64,000 nucleotides of DNA. It comes from Buttiauxella brennerae ATCC 51605. GTDB lineage: Bacteria; Pseudomonadota; Gammaproteobacteria; Enterobacterales; Enterobacteriaceae. Under the pieces are notes generated by a model. It was not told where the DNA came from, did not search any database, and was given only the letters and a program-made list of their open reading frames with translations. This document shows, one piece after another, positions 1-8,439 of this stretch; the stretch's first letter is position 1; every line of letters begins with the position of its first letter. Position numbers and translations under genes: made by a program. The DNA lies in NCBI RefSeq assembly GCF_001654925.1, contig NZ_LXER01000032.1, positions 216,339 through 280,338 on the forward strand. Direction: 5' to 3'.

Positions 1-66
1 TTTACTAAGCTCATCGGAACTCCTTCTCTTGCCGCCGCGATGCAACTCGAATTATTTTGGGAATAT
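1..66. repeat. ERIC (IRU) element, partial at window edge
   Basis: The bases match one half of the ERIC consensus as seen in the fuller copy at 55204-55317: a TAAGCTC core, then TTGCCGCC, then CTCGAATTATTTTGGG. The other half lies off the window. It sits just downstream, on the minus strand, of the GntR operator, so it would fall in the leader of the gene to the left (gntK in E. coli). Confidence 0.75.
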
Positions 67-73
67 TAAAACT

Positions 74-98
74 GTTACGGGTAACTGTTATCGGTAAC
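74..98 (-). promoter_or_regulatory. Tandem GntR operator of the off-window gntK(U) promoter
   Basis: Two adjacent palindromes are visible: GTTAC-GG-GTAAC at 74-85 and GTTA-TCGG-TAAC at 87-98, with centres 13 bp apart. Read on the minus strand they give ATGTTACCGATAAC followed by TTACCCGTAAC, which fits the known gluconate-repressor operator. In E. coli gntK lies immediately downstream of gntR, so this site should control the gene just left of the window. Confidence 0.75.
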
Positions 99-181
99 AT
101 TGTCTAAGCTGACTGTGCAATAAGCAATAACCATTAGCTTGCAAAGTGTATAACTGTGAACTAAATCATGTTTTGAGACGG

Positions 182-1177
182 TTAGATTGAGCCACCTGGA
201 GATAAAGTGAAACCCAGGTCGAGCATTTGCGGCGTCACCGTTTCGCCACGAATCCTCGCCAGCAAGCGCTCGGCGCCAATACGACCCATGCGTTCACGCG
301 GCGTTAGTACGCTGGCAAGACGCGGTTCCATCACCTGCCCAATATCGTGGCCGTGGAAACCGGCAATCGCCATATCTTTTGGAATACTTAAACCCTGGCG
401 CTGGCATTCAAACGCCGCACCAATGGCTAAGTCATCGTTAGTACAGAAGATGCTATCGAGCTGCGGATATTCACGGCGCGCCTGACGGAACAGTTCGATG
501 CCCGTGGAATAGGAAGAGGAGTTTTCGACCATTACACTATATGGCACAAGCCCGGCATCGTTCATCGCCTGCTCGTAGCCTTTTTTCTTAATCACAGTAC
601 GTTCATCAAGACGTGCACCGAGATACGCTACATGGCGGTGGCCACGCGCAATAATGGCGGCAGTCATCTGGCGTGCTGCTTCGAAGTTATCAAACCCGAC
701 GGCAATGTCGAGACACGGCGAAATGCTGTCCATCAATTCCACAACCGGAATGCCTGCCACTTCGATCATTTTCAAAGTGCGCGGAGTATGGCTACGTTCG
801 GTAAGGATAAGACCGTCGATATTCCAGGAAAGCATTGATTCCAGGCGCTCTTCTTCCAGTTCCGGCTTGTAGCCGTAGTGGGCGAGCATCGTCTGGTAGC
901 CGTAAGCATCGACAACGTTTTCAATACCACGAAGCACTTCAGCGAAAACCTGGTTGGTAAGCGAAGGCAACAACACACCGATTGCGCGGCTGGTCGAATT
1001 GGAAAGAATATCTGGAGCGCGGTTAGGAATGTAGCCAAGTTCATCAAGGGCTGCGGCAATTTTTACCTGTAACGCAGCGGAAACCTGGTCAGGGTTACGC
1101 AAAAAGCGACTGACCGTCATTTTGGTGATTCCAACGCGGTCTGCAACGTCCTGTAATACCGGTCTTTTCTTTTTCAT
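182..1177 (-). CDS. gntR: Gluconate utilisation repressor GntR (LacI family)
   Basis: LacI/GalR-family repressor of 331 aa that represses gluconate uptake and kinase genes until gluconate binds. An N-terminal helix-turn-helix is seen at about residues 7-27 (VLQDVADRVGITKMTVSRFL). A periplasmic-binding-protein-like effector domain follows, with LLPSLTNQVFAEVLRGIE near 75-95 and a C-terminal LASVLTPRERMG. I used the ATG at 1177 (MKKKRPVLQDV), which gives the E. coli length; the open frame extends 10 codons further upstream. Sequence similarity to E. coli GntR is very high throughout. Downstream is a double operator matching its own recognition sequence, which supports the identity. Confidence 0.97.
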   Translation of the reverse strand: MKKKRPVLQDVADRVGITKMTVSRFLRNPDQVSAALQVKIAAALDELGYIPNRAPDILSNSTSRAIGVLLPSLTNQVFAEVLRGIENVVDAYGYQTMLAHYGYKPELEEERLESMLSWNIDGLILTERSHTPRTLKMIEVAGIPVVELMDSISPCLDIAVGFDNFEAARQMTAAIIARGHRHVAYLGARLDERTVIKKKGYEQAMNDAGLVPYSVMVENSSSYSTGIELFRQARREYPQLDSIFCTNDDLAIGAAFECQRQGLSIPKDMAIAGFHGHDIGQVMEPRLASVLTPRERMGRIGAERLLARIRGETVTPQMLDLGFTLSPGGSI

Positions 1178-1228
1178 TGTCCTGCTGTGCGGGTTAACTA
1201 TCGACAACGAAGTTTAGCACGGACAAAG

Positions 1229-1261
1229 CACAACCTTCCCCTGTTTCCGAGGAAGGTTGTG
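1229..1261 (-). terminator. Hairpin between yhhW and gntR
   Basis: An 11-bp perfect inverted repeat (CACAACCTTCC / GGAAGGTTGTG) with an 11-base loop lies between the yhhW stop and the gntR start. On the minus strand it is followed by CTTTGTCC, so it has only a short U-run. It probably attenuates or ends the yhhW transcript. Confidence 0.5.
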
Positions 1262-1282
1262 ACCGGTAACTAACGGTATTTA

Positions 1283-1978
1283 TTACACTGGTGGCAAATC
1301 GAACAACAGAATCTCACTCGCTTCGTTAGCATGAATCGAAATCGCTTGTTCGTCCCACACGGCGATAGCATCGCTGGTTTTGGCCTGAGTGCCATTAATC
1401 GACACATCACCTTTCACGACCTGAACCCAAATGCGGCGATCAGCCGGAATCTGATAAACAGATTGTTCGTCTTTCGCCAGTGCCCAACGCGACAGTTCCA
1501 TATCCTGATTCACCAGCAAGGAACCGTCACGTGCATCCGGTGAAAGCACCAGTTGGCGGCCTTGTGGTGCATCGAAGCGGCGTTGATCGTAACGCGGCGT
1601 GATGCCGGTTTTATCTGGAATGATCCAGATTTGGTACAAACGCAGGCGCTCAGTTTTGCTTGGGTTGTATTCGGAGTGAGTAATCCCGGTGCCGGCGCTC
1701 ATAATCTGGAATTCGCCCGCAGGAACCTTCTCTTCGTTCCCCATACTGTCCCGGTGAGCAACCGCGCCTTCCAGCACATAGGTCAGGATTTCCATGTCTT
1801 TGTGTGGATGCGTACCAAAACCTTCACCGGCTTCAACTACGTCTTCGTTAATGACACGTAATGCCGAGAAGCCCATGAAATTGGCATCGTAATAATTGGC
1901 GAAAGAGAATGTGTGCCAGCTATCCAACCAACCATGATTCGCATGACCACGTTCTTCAGCTTTTCTTAAAAAGATCAT
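1283..1978 (-). CDS. yhhW: Pirin-like quercetin 2,3-dioxygenase YhhW
   Basis: Pirin/cupin protein of 231 aa. The E. coli homologue is a bicupin that oxidises quercetin in vitro; its physiological substrate is unknown. The N-terminal cupin metal site is visible as THPHKDMEILTYVLEG followed by GTGITHSEYN, giving three His, with the Glu of the HSEYN motif. Two ATGs lie two codons apart (1984 and 1978). The GGAG sequence is 8 bases from the second, which also gives the E. coli length, so 1978 was chosen. It is codirectional with yhhX, 124 bp downstream of it. Confidence 0.95.
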   Translation of the reverse strand: MIFLRKAEERGHANHGWLDSWHTFSFANYYDANFMGFSALRVINEDVVEAGEGFGTHPHKDMEILTYVLEGAVAHRDSMGNEEKVPAGEFQIMSAGTGITHSEYNPSKTERLRLYQIWIIPDKTGITPRYDQRRFDAPQGRQLVLSPDARDGSLLVNQDMELSRWALAKDEQSVYQIPADRRIWVQVVKGDVSINGTQAKTSDAIAVWDEQAISIHANEASEILLFDLPPV

Positions 1979-2102
1979 CTTCATTTCTCCGCAATTCGTT
2001 TGATGGGCTAAGTGTGGACCCGAATCGGAAATGATCATAGAGGGTGAAAATTGACGCCTCTGTTCAAAAAAAGTGAACGAGTCAGAGGCGTAAAATTTCT
2101 GG

Positions 2103-3140
2103 TTAAGCGAGGGTCACAGTAGAAGGTGAAGCTTGCTCGAAACCACGTTCGAGGATCTCAAGGTTGGTTAATGCTTCAACTTCTCTGACGTAATTTGGCT
2201 TGCCGTTAACAATGGTTTCGTACAGCGCGTCGTATACACGCCCGTAGTCTCCCGCTTCCGGTTTCAGCTCTTCGCGCACGGTTTCGCCCACGTCGTTGAC
2301 ATACTCAAGCACGCCTACGCTGCTGTCTGCCGCAAAGCCCGGTTCGCCCGGCATGATGTACGCTTTAAGGCTGGTTTCTTGCTGGTCGATACCGTACTTA
2401 ATGAACGAGCCTTTGGTGCCGTGAACCAGGAATTTAGGGTAATCGATTTTGACTAAATGGCTGGTTTTGACGATGGCTTTCATATCGCCATAGAAAAGCT
2501 GCGCTTCAAAGGTATCGTCCGGGTTGGCTTTGTTACGCACGCTACGAATATCGTAGGCAACGTGATCGGGGCGGCCAAACAGCGAGATGATTTGGTCCAT
2601 GGTATGCACACCGAGGCCATAGAACGCGCCATCAGCCGGCAGGCCAGGTTTAGTTTCCGCAGCCGGGCGATACATATCAAAGTGGCTTTCTATTTCAACG
2701 ATATCGCCAAGTTTGCCGCTGTCGATGGCTTTTTTCATCGTCAGGAAACAGGAGTCAAAACGGCGATTCTGGTAAGGCGTAACGGTCAGCCCTTTCGCTT
2801 TCGCCAGTTCAAACAGCTCTTTGGCTTCAGCCAGTGTTGGGGTAAACGGCTTTTCCACCAGCACATTTTTACCCGCTTCCAGTGCGCGTTTCGCGTAATC
2901 AAAGTGGCTATCCGCGTGAGTGCAAACCACCACCAGCTTGACCTGTGGGTCGTTCAGCACTTCGTCCAGATCGCTGGTGAAATGAATGTGGCTGTATTCC
3001 GGCTGCTGCTCGATGTCCGGCTTTTCATGGCGACGAAAAATATGGGCAACGTGGAATTTATCTTTGCGAACCAGTACGTAAGGGAGGTGGTAACGCGTGG
3101 TGCTTTTGCCAAAACCTATAAAAGCGCAGTGTAGGGTCAT
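2103..3140 (-). CDS. yhhX: Gfo/Idh/MocA-family oxidoreductase YhhX
   Basis: NAD(P)-dependent oxidoreductase of the Gfo/Idh/MocA family, 345 aa, substrate unknown. The N-terminal Rossmann fold begins CAFIGFGKSTTRYHLP. The family EKP motif is seen as NVLVEKPFTPT near residue 95, and the C-terminal half contains GAFYGLGVHTMDQ and VKTSHLVKIDYPKF. The ATG at 3140 gives the same length as E. coli YhhX; the open frame runs 10 codons further upstream. The order yhhX - ryhB - yhhY is the same as in E. coli. Confidence 0.95.
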   Translation of the reverse strand: MTLHCAFIGFGKSTTRYHLPYVLVRKDKFHVAHIFRRHEKPDIEQQPEYSHIHFTSDLDEVLNDPQVKLVVVCTHADSHFDYAKRALEAGKNVLVEKPFTPTLAEAKELFELAKAKGLTVTPYQNRRFDSCFLTMKKAIDSGKLGDIVEIESHFDMYRPAAETKPGLPADGAFYGLGVHTMDQIISLFGRPDHVAYDIRSVRNKANPDDTFEAQLFYGDMKAIVKTSHLVKIDYPKFLVHGTKGSFIKYGIDQQETSLKAYIMPGEPGFAADSSVGVLEYVNDVGETVREELKPEAGDYGRVYDALYETIVNGKPNYVREVEALTNLEILERGFEQASPSTVTLA

Positions 3141-3189
3141 TGCTTCGTCCTTTTTGACTTTGAATTGCAATTACCATACTTGAGACGCA

Positions 3190-3222
3190 GGCGGATGTCG
3201 CGGCGCTAAGCCGTCCTACGAA
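3190..3222. repeat. REP-like GC-rich palindromic fragment
   Basis: The stretch GGCGGATGTCGCGGCGCTAAG followed by CCGTCCTACG resembles enterobacterial REP units, and similar CGTAGG/CGGATG elements occur at 10195-10265. It lies upstream of yhhX. A single degenerate unit only. Confidence 0.45.
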
Positions 3223-3298
3223 AACAATGTTTTTATAATAAAGATCGAGGGTTTTGCCCAAATTAGTTGGTGATGTTCATAGATCAGCCGTCGGCGGC

Positions 3299-3404
3299 GC
3301 AGCCAGTTTGTTCGCGGCCTGCGCGCAGAAACCGGAGCGTACTTAAAGTACGTGAGGATTTCGAGCACAGCACGAGGACAAAATGGCAAGTAAGCCAGGC
3401 TGAA
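3299..3404. repeat. About 105-bp interspersed repeat, copy 1
   Basis: It begins GCAGCCAGTTTG, contains ACCGGAGCGTAC, AGTACGTGAGGATT and CGAGCAC, and ends ATGGCAAGTAAGCC. A second copy at 24653-24756 starts with the same 12 bases and keeps the same core. The GTAC-N6-GTAC centre is palindromic. The copies lie in intergenic DNA and have no coding potential. I do not know an accepted name for this element. Confidence 0.7.
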
Positions 3405-3413
3405 AAAAGGATA

Positions 3414-3508
3414 AAAAAAAGCCAGCAGAGCTGGCTAAAGTAATACTGGAAGCAATGTGAGCAATGTCGTGCTTTCAGGGTGTCTCCGTAGGGGTCTCCC
3501 CTGAACGC
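3414..3508 (-). ncRNA. ryhB: Small RNA RyhB (iron-sparing regulator)
   Basis: Reading the minus strand, the block ACATTGCTCACATTGCTTCC (about 3443-3470) matches the conserved pairing core of E. coli RyhB, and it lies in the same place between yhhX and yhhY. The RNA would start GCGTTCAGGGGAGACC at 3508. It ends in a Rho-independent terminator with stem AGCCAGC/GCTGGCT and eight U's (3413-3437). A -10 element TATTAT (3515-3520) lies 7-12 bases upstream of the start, overlapped by a Fur box. RyhB, with Hfq, represses mRNAs of non-essential iron proteins. The 5' third differs from E. coli; the core is intact. Confidence 0.95.
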
Positions 3509-3513
3509 ATGAC

Positions 3514-3532
3514 AATAATAATCATTATCATT
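3514..3532 (-). promoter_or_regulatory. Fur box over the ryhB promoter
   Basis: On the minus strand the 19-mer is AATGATAATGATTATTATT, close to the Fur consensus GATAATGATAATCATTATC. It overlaps the -10 element TATTAT; a -35-like TAGACA lies at 3539-3544. This arrangement means ferric-loaded Fur would block RyhB synthesis. Confidence 0.85.
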
Positions 3533-3631
3533 CGCACTTGTCTACTTTTTTTTCACAAAAGATGGCAGTTGACGAAAATAAAAAAATCAATGATGTTGAA
3601 GGGGTTATCTAACTATTTGAGGAGAAAAGGA

Positions 3632-4129
3632 ATGAGCGAAATCGTGATACGCCATGCTGAATTAAGAGATCTTGATGCTTTACGTCAGATTAACGCCCAG
3701 CCAGAGGTTTATCACAACACGCTACAAATTCCTCATCCTTCGCTAGAAATGTGGGAAGAACGAATGAAGCATCCACCTTCTGGACGCAAAAGCCTGGTGG
3801 CTTGCATCGACGATGTGGTTATGGGCCATTTAGTTCTGTCTGTTGAACCCAACCCGCGCCGCAGCCACGTTGCGACTTTCGGGATGAGTGTTTGTATGAA
3901 ACATCGCAATCTTGGTGTCGCCAGCGCGCTGATGGCAGCCATGACCGACCTGTGTGATAACTGGCTGCGCATCGAACGCATTGAGTTGACAGTGTTTGTA
4001 GATAACGCGCCTGCATTGGCGGTCTACCTGAAATTCGGTTTCGAGGTTGAAGGTACCGGTAAGAATTACGCGCTGCGAAATGGTCAGTATGTGGATGCGT
4101 ATTTTATGGCGCGGATTAAGCCGGAGTAA
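3632..4129 (+). CDS. yhhY: GNAT amino-acid N-acetyltransferase YhhY
   Basis: GNAT-fold acetyltransferase of 165 aa. The E. coli homologue acetylates some free amino acids and analogues using acetyl-CoA. The acetyl-CoA binding loop is visible as MKHRNLGVASALMAAM (about residues 88-104). The C-terminal LTVFVDNAPALAVYLKFGFEVEGTGKN is the conserved GNAT motif B. The open frame extends upstream across ryhB, but the ATG at 3632 follows a clear GAGGAGAAAAGGA ribosome binding site and gives MSEIVIRHAE as in E. coli. Confidence 0.95.
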   Translation: MSEIVIRHAELRDLDALRQINAQPEVYHNTLQIPHPSLEMWEERMKHPPSGRKSLVACIDDVVMGHLVLSVEPNPRRSHVATFGMSVCMKHRNLGVASALMAAMTDLCDNWLRIERIELTVFVDNAPALAVYLKFGFEVEGTGKNYALRNGQYVDAYFMARIKPE

Positions 4130-4132
4130 ATC

Positions 4133-4217
4133 GCCCTCACCCCGGCCCTCTCCCTGAGGGAGAGGGAGAAAACCAAGCAGTCCCCTCTCCCCCAGGGAGA
4201 GGGTTAGGGTGAGGGGG
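4133..4217. repeat. CCCTCWCCC palindromic repeat pair between yhhY and ggt
   Basis: Two imperfect palindromes built from CCCTCACC, CCCTCTCCC and GGGAGAGGG stand head to head, forming a long self-complementary unit. The same family occurs at 43255-43337. Both copies separate convergent genes (yhhY/ggt and uspA/rsmJ), so the transcript could fold into a strong hairpin that ends transcription from both sides. Confidence 0.75.
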
Positions 4218-4221
4218 AAAA

Positions 4222-5988
4222 TTAATAACCTGCCGTCAAATCATCCACTGAACGCGGGTCAGATGCACCGTACAACGTGCCATCTGGCGCGACCATAATG
4301 CTTTGCGTACTGCCCATCACCTCTTTCACCTTCACGTTCTGCCCCTTATCCTTCAGCAGTTTTAACGTGTCCGGGCTAAAGCCTTTTTCAACGCGCAACT
4401 CGTCTGGCAACCACTGATGATGGAAGCGCGGCGCATTGGTTGCTTCAGCGACGTTCATCCCATAATCAATAGTATTCATCACCATTTGCAGCACAGTTGT
4501 GATAATTCGGCTGCCGCCAGGGCTACCGGTGACCAGCCAGGTTTTGCCGTCTTTCACCACAATAGTTGGCGACATCGACGACAGCGGGCGTTTATGCGGC
4601 CCAACGGCGTTAGCATCGCCACCGACCAGTCCGTAGACGTTAGGAACACCCGGTTTAGCTGAGAAGTCATCCATTTGGTTGTTCATCAAAATGCCGGTGT
4701 TGCCTGCCACAATGCCGGTGCCGAACACAGTGTTAAGCGTGTAAGTCACCGCCACGGCGTTGCCATCTTTATCCACCACCGAGAAATGCGTGGTCTGGTT
4801 ACTTTCATATGGCGCGAGTTTGCCAGGCTTAATTTCACTCGACGGGCGGGCCTTGTTGATGTCTATCTGCTCCGCCAGCGATTTGGCGTAGGCTTTGTTG
4901 GTCAGCGCCTGCCACGGCACTTTCACAAAATCCGGGTCGCCGAGGTATTCCGAGCGATCGGCATAAGCATACTTTTCCGCTTCTGCGGTGAGTTGCATCG
5001 CATCGGCACTGCCGAAACCGTATTTGCCGAGATCGAAGTTTTCCAGAATATTAAGGATTTCCACGATGTGAATACCGCCAGACGATGGCGGCGGCATGGA
5101 GAAAATCTGGTAGCCACGGTAGTCACCGCTGATTGGCGCACGCTCGACAGCCTTGTAATTCGCCAGATCGGCCTTGCTAATTAACCCCCCATTTTTTGCC
5201 ATTTCATCAGCAATCTGGTCGGCAATGGCCCCTTTATAGAAGGCATCAGGGCCATTTTCGGCAATCATCTCCAGGCTTTTGGCGAGGTTCGTCTGCACCA
5301 GTTTGTCGCCCTTTTGCAGCGGTTCGCCATCCGCTTTCCAGAAAATAGCTTTGCTGTTTAGGTGATTCGGGATCACTTCCGCGCCATAGACTTTCAGGTC
5401 TTCAGCTAATGCGTCGTTCACCGTGAAGCCGTCCTGCGCCAGTTTGATTGCAGGCTGGATAACTTTGTTGAGCGGCAAAGTACCGTATTTTTCCAGCGCC
5501 ATGGAGAAGCCAGCCACGGTGCCTGGTGTGCCAGAAGCCAGATGAGAAGTGAGGGATTTTTTGCTGTCAGCATTGCCCTGCGCATCAAGGAACATATCGC
5601 GTGAGGCTTTTTCTGGCGCCATTTCACGGAAATCAATGGCGGTGGTTTTACCGTCTTTGGTACGCAGCATCATAAAGCCACCGCCGCCGATATTACCCGC
5701 CTGTGGATGGGTGACCGCCAGCGCAAAACCAACGGCAACGGCGGCATCTACTGCGTTGCCACCTTGTTTAAGGATATCGACACCCACTTGTGTCGCGAGC
5801 GAATCTTGCGAGGCCACCATGCCATTTTCAGCACGTACCGGGTGAAATATATCCGCTTCCACACCGTAGGAAACAGGTGCTGCAACCGGAGGAGGAGCAG
5901 CACTAACAGAGAGGCACAGCCCTATCATCAGCGCGGGAACGGTCATCCAGCGCAGAATTTCTAAACGAATATTTTTCCACTGCTTCAT
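4222..5988 (-). CDS. ggt: Gamma-glutamyltranspeptidase (periplasmic)
   Basis: Periplasmic gamma-glutamyltransferase (588 aa precursor) that cleaves glutathione and other gamma-glutamyl compounds. It begins with a signal peptide (MKQWKNIRLEILRW, then a hydrophobic run ending SVSA-AP). As an N-terminal nucleophile hydrolase it is cut autocatalytically before a Thr; the site reads ESNQ-TTHFSVVDKDG, as in E. coli. The oxyanion and substrate motifs PLSSMSPTI and TGSPGGSRI are intact. The frame stays open for over 100 codons upstream. The ATG at 5988 has GGAG nine bases before it and starts the signal peptide, so it was chosen. Confidence 0.96.
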   Translation of the reverse strand: MKQWKNIRLEILRWMTVPALMIGLCLSVSAAPPPVAAPVSYGVEADIFHPVRAENGMVASQDSLATQVGVDILKQGGNAVDAAVAVGFALAVTHPQAGNIGGGGFMMLRTKDGKTTAIDFREMAPEKASRDMFLDAQGNADSKKSLTSHLASGTPGTVAGFSMALEKYGTLPLNKVIQPAIKLAQDGFTVNDALAEDLKVYGAEVIPNHLNSKAIFWKADGEPLQKGDKLVQTNLAKSLEMIAENGPDAFYKGAIADQIADEMAKNGGLISKADLANYKAVERAPISGDYRGYQIFSMPPPSSGGIHIVEILNILENFDLGKYGFGSADAMQLTAEAEKYAYADRSEYLGDPDFVKVPWQALTNKAYAKSLAEQIDINKARPSSEIKPGKLAPYESNQTTHFSVVDKDGNAVAVTYTLNTVFGTGIVAGNTGILMNNQMDDFSAKPGVPNVYGLVGGDANAVGPHKRPLSSMSPTIVVKDGKTWLVTGSPGGSRIITTVLQMVMNTIDYGMNVAEATNAPRFHHQWLPDELRVEKGFSPDTLKLLKDKGQNVKVKEVMGSTQSIMVAPDGTLYGASDPRSVDDLTAGY

Positions 5989-6013
5989 CGTTGTTTTCTC
6001 CATGTATTTATAA

Positions 6014-6082
6014 AACCCTATGGATTTCATGGTGCAAGAAGGCGGTAAGCGAACGCATCTGCAACGTGAAAGACGACGGGTT
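6014..6082. repeat. ERIC element with central deletion
   Basis: The left end (ACCCTATGGATTTCATGGTGC) and right end (GAACGCATCTGCAACGTGAA, then GACGACGGGTT) match the two outer parts of the full ERIC at 42423-42548. The central AGTAAGTGA region of roughly 58 bp is missing. The element lies in the divergent ggt/yhhA promoter region. Confidence 0.7.
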
Positions 6083-6186
6083 CTAGAGTCAATAGCCCAT
6101 AAAGCCTGGTCTAAAACTCCTAAATAATCTTCGTAACTATGGAAAACGATTAAACTTAGTAGATCCCCCAAATGGAGGAAGTGAAG

Positions 6187-6639
6187 ATGAAAAAAATATT
6201 GCTCCTGGCGGCTTGGCTGCCATTGACCTGTCTGGCACAGCCGATTAATACCATGAATAACCCAAACCAACCGGGTTACCAGATCCCCAGTCAGCAGCGG
6301 ATGCAGCAGCAAATGCAGACGCAGCAGATACAACAAAAAGGGATGTTGAATCAGCAGTTACAAATGCAAACGCAAGTGCAACAGCAGCATCTGGAATCGC
6401 AGATAAACAATAATTCGCAGCAGAACGTCTTCAAGGTGAAGAAAACGTTGCCGAATGAGTTGGATGTCGGAACGCAGCAGGTGTTGCCAAATAACAACGG
6501 CGGGATGTTGAGTGGAAGTAGCAGCACAAGCAGTCAGGATCACATGCTGCAACCGAAAAGCAATGGCAGCATGCTTAACCAAAGTAATCACTCGGCGCCA
6601 TTGCAGCCGAGTATTCCGCTGAAAACTATTGGGCCGTAA
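6187..6639 (+). CDS. yhhA: Gln-rich secreted protein YhhA (DUF2756)
   Basis: Exported protein of 150 aa of unknown function. A signal peptide ([19 protein letters not shown]) is followed by a low-complexity Gln/Met/Asn region ([20 protein letters not shown]) and the conserved C-terminus IPLKTIGP shared with E. coli YhhA. The ATG at 6187 has GGAGG eight bases upstream; an ATG five codons earlier lacks one. It is divergent from ggt, and its last 14 bases overlap the convergent ugpQ. Confidence 0.93.
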   Translation: MKKILLLAAWLPLTCLAQPINTMNNPNQPGYQIPSQQRMQQQMQTQQIQQKGMLNQQLQMQTQVQQQHLESQINNNSQQNVFKVKKTLPNELDVGTQQVLPNNNGGMLSGSSSTSSQDHMLQPKSNGSMLNQSNHSAPLQPSIPLKTIGP

Positions 6640-7369
6640 AATCAGCGCCAATCTGGTCAATACGGTCGGTACAAATGGTATCAACTCCCCAGCGCAGCAG
6701 CGTTGCTGCTCGTTGGGGAACATTCACCGTATAAACCAGAATATGCAGTCCCGCCGCTTTAAGCTCATTCACACGAGATTCATCAAGCAGTTTATGGTTC
6801 AAGTGAATGGAAACGCAGCCAAGTCGGGTGGTCAGTTCCCGCCAGTCATCACGCCATTCATCGAGTAACAACCCGCGTGGTAGTTCCGGGACAGCATGTT
6901 GTGCGGCTTCCAGCGCTTCGATAGAAAACGAAGACAGCAACGGTGCGGTTTGCCCCTGCCATAATTCAATGGCTGCCAGAGCAATAACTTTCCCGGTTTG
7001 CGCATCGGTATCGGTCGACGGCTTGATTTCGATGTTTGCCATCATGCCGTGCTGTTTACAACGTGCGGCAACCTGCGAAAGCAGTGGCAATGGCTCGCCT
7101 TTAAACTCACCGCTAAACCAGCTTCCGGCATCGACATTCAGTAATTTATCCCACGGCAAATCACCCGCAATTCCCCAGCCATTACTGGTGCGCTCAAGCG
7201 TGTCGTCATGCAGCAAGAAGATTTGCCCGTCTTGTGAAAGTTTGGCATCAAACTCAATCATGGTGTGGCCGTAGCGCGCACCAACATCAATGGCTGCCAG
7301 CGTGTTTTCCGGTGCCAGTTTTCCGCCGCCACGATGGGCCGCGACTTTTGGGTATGGCCAGTTACTCAT
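6626..7369 (-). CDS. ugpQ: Cytoplasmic glycerophosphodiester phosphodiesterase UgpQ
   Basis: GDPD-family enzyme of 247 aa that hydrolyses glycerophosphodiesters to sn-glycerol-3-phosphate plus an alcohol. Catalytic motifs are visible: [12 protein letters not shown] (His/Arg at about 12-13, Glu 21), FDAKLSQDG and [10 protein letters not shown]. The C-terminal ILVYTVN is the family barrel end. No signal peptide, so cytosolic. It is the last gene of ugpBAECQ, with its start overlapping the ugpC stop by 4 bp, and it overlaps yhhA convergently. Confidence 0.97.
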   Translation of the reverse strand: MSNWPYPKVAAHRGGGKLAPENTLAAIDVGARYGHTMIEFDAKLSQDGQIFLLHDDTLERTSNGWGIAGDLPWDKLLNVDAGSWFSGEFKGEPLPLLSQVAARCKQHGMMANIEIKPSTDTDAQTGKVIALAAIELWQGQTAPLLSSFSIEALEAAQHAVPELPRGLLLDEWRDDWRELTTRLGCVSIHLNHKLLDESRVNELKAAGLHILVYTVNVPQRAATLLRWGVDTICTDRIDQIGADFTAQ

Positions 7370-8436
7370 AAACGTTGTCCATTTTCTTTATCAAAGAAAT
7401 GCAGATTTTTTTCAGGCAGATGCAGCCAAAGCGTGCTGCCAGGCTGAGGACGTTCCTGGTGTGACAGGCGCACCACCATTTTTTGCTCGCCCCAACGCCC
7501 ATGCACTAAATTATCTGCGCCGAGCATCTCCAGCGTGTCCACCATAAACGGCACGCCGCCTGCGGTTTGTGAGCTTAGCGCAATATGTTCCGGGCGGATA
7601 CCCAGGGTAACAGCGCGGCCTCGTTGCAGATTTGCCGCGTTTCCCAGTGGCAACGCCATGCCGCCTGCCAGCTCAAAACGCGAGCCGTCAGCACTGATAT
7701 TCCCTTCCAGCAAGTTCATGGCGGGTGAGCCGATAAAACTTGCCACAAAGCGGCTTGCCGGGCGTTCGTAGACTTCAACTGGCGTGCCGATTTGCTCGGC
7801 GACACCTTTGTTCATCACCATCACACGCTGCGCCAGTGTCATCGCTTCAACCTGATCGTGTGTCACGTACAGACTGGTGGTTTTCAGGCGGCGATGCAGT
7901 TGTTGTAATTCGAGGCGCATTTGCACCCTCAGTTTAGCGTCGAGGTTTGATAATGGTTCATCAAACAGGAAGACCGCCGGATCGCGCACAATCGCCCGCC
8001 CCATCGCCACGCGTTGGCGTTGCCCGCCCGAAAGCTCACGCGGGCGGCGTTTCAGTAAACCATCGAGTTCCAGAATACGTGCCGCTTCTGCCACTTTCTG
8101 CTGAATATGCGCTTTGCCCATGCCACGGATTTTCAGCCCCCACGCCATATTTTCTTCCACGCTCATATGTGGATAAAGTGCGTAGTTCTGGAACACCATC
8201 GCGATGCCGCGCTCTTTGGGTTCCATCTCGGTGACGCGCTGGCGATCAATCCAGATATCACCACTGGTCACGCGCTCAAGGCCGGCGACCATACGCAGCA
8301 ATGTTGATTTGCCGCAGCCTGACGGGCCAACCATCACGATAAATTCGCCGTCTGCCACATCCAGCGTTAACGGTTGAATCACCTGATTTTTGTTATCCCA
8401 GCTTTTGCTTACTGCCTGTAACTTCAGTCCTGCCAT
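7366..8436 (-). CDS. ugpC: sn-Glycerol-3-phosphate ABC importer ATPase UgpC
   Basis: ATPase of the UgpBAEC importer, 356 aa. Walker A is GPSGCGKST (about 37-45), the signature is LSGGQRQRV, and Walker B is [14 protein letters not shown] followed by the H-loop VTHDQ. A C-terminal TOBE/OB regulatory domain (GIRPEHIAL onward) is typical of the MalK/UgpC subfamily. It starts 3 bp after the ugpE stop and overlaps ugpQ by 4 bp, consistent with translational coupling. Confidence 0.97.
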   Translation of the reverse strand: MAGLKLQAVSKSWDNKNQVIQPLTLDVADGEFIVMVGPSGCGKSTLLRMVAGLERVTSGDIWIDRQRVTEMEPKERGIAMVFQNYALYPHMSVEENMAWGLKIRGMGKAHIQQKVAEAARILELDGLLKRRPRELSGGQRQRVAMGRAIVRDPAVFLFDEPLSNLDAKLRVQMRLELQQLHRRLKTTSLYVTHDQVEAMTLAQRVMVMNKGVAEQIGTPVEVYERPASRFVASFIGSPAMNLLEGNISADGSRFELAGGMALPLGNAANLQRGRAVTLGIRPEHIALSSQTAGGVPFMVDTLEMLGADNLVHGRWGEQKMVVRLSHQERPQPGSTLWLHLPEKNLHFFDKENGQRL

Positions 8437-8439
8437 GGG

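Noticed and set aside
2457-3134. 225-aa plus-strand open frame opposite yhhX
   Set aside because: It lies wholly within the complement of a well-conserved gene and has no recognisable motif or start signal.
3464-3631. Upstream extension of yhhY through ryhB
   Set aside because: The extra 56 codons cross the RyhB gene and Fur box; the ATG at 3632 has the ribosome binding site and the E. coli start.
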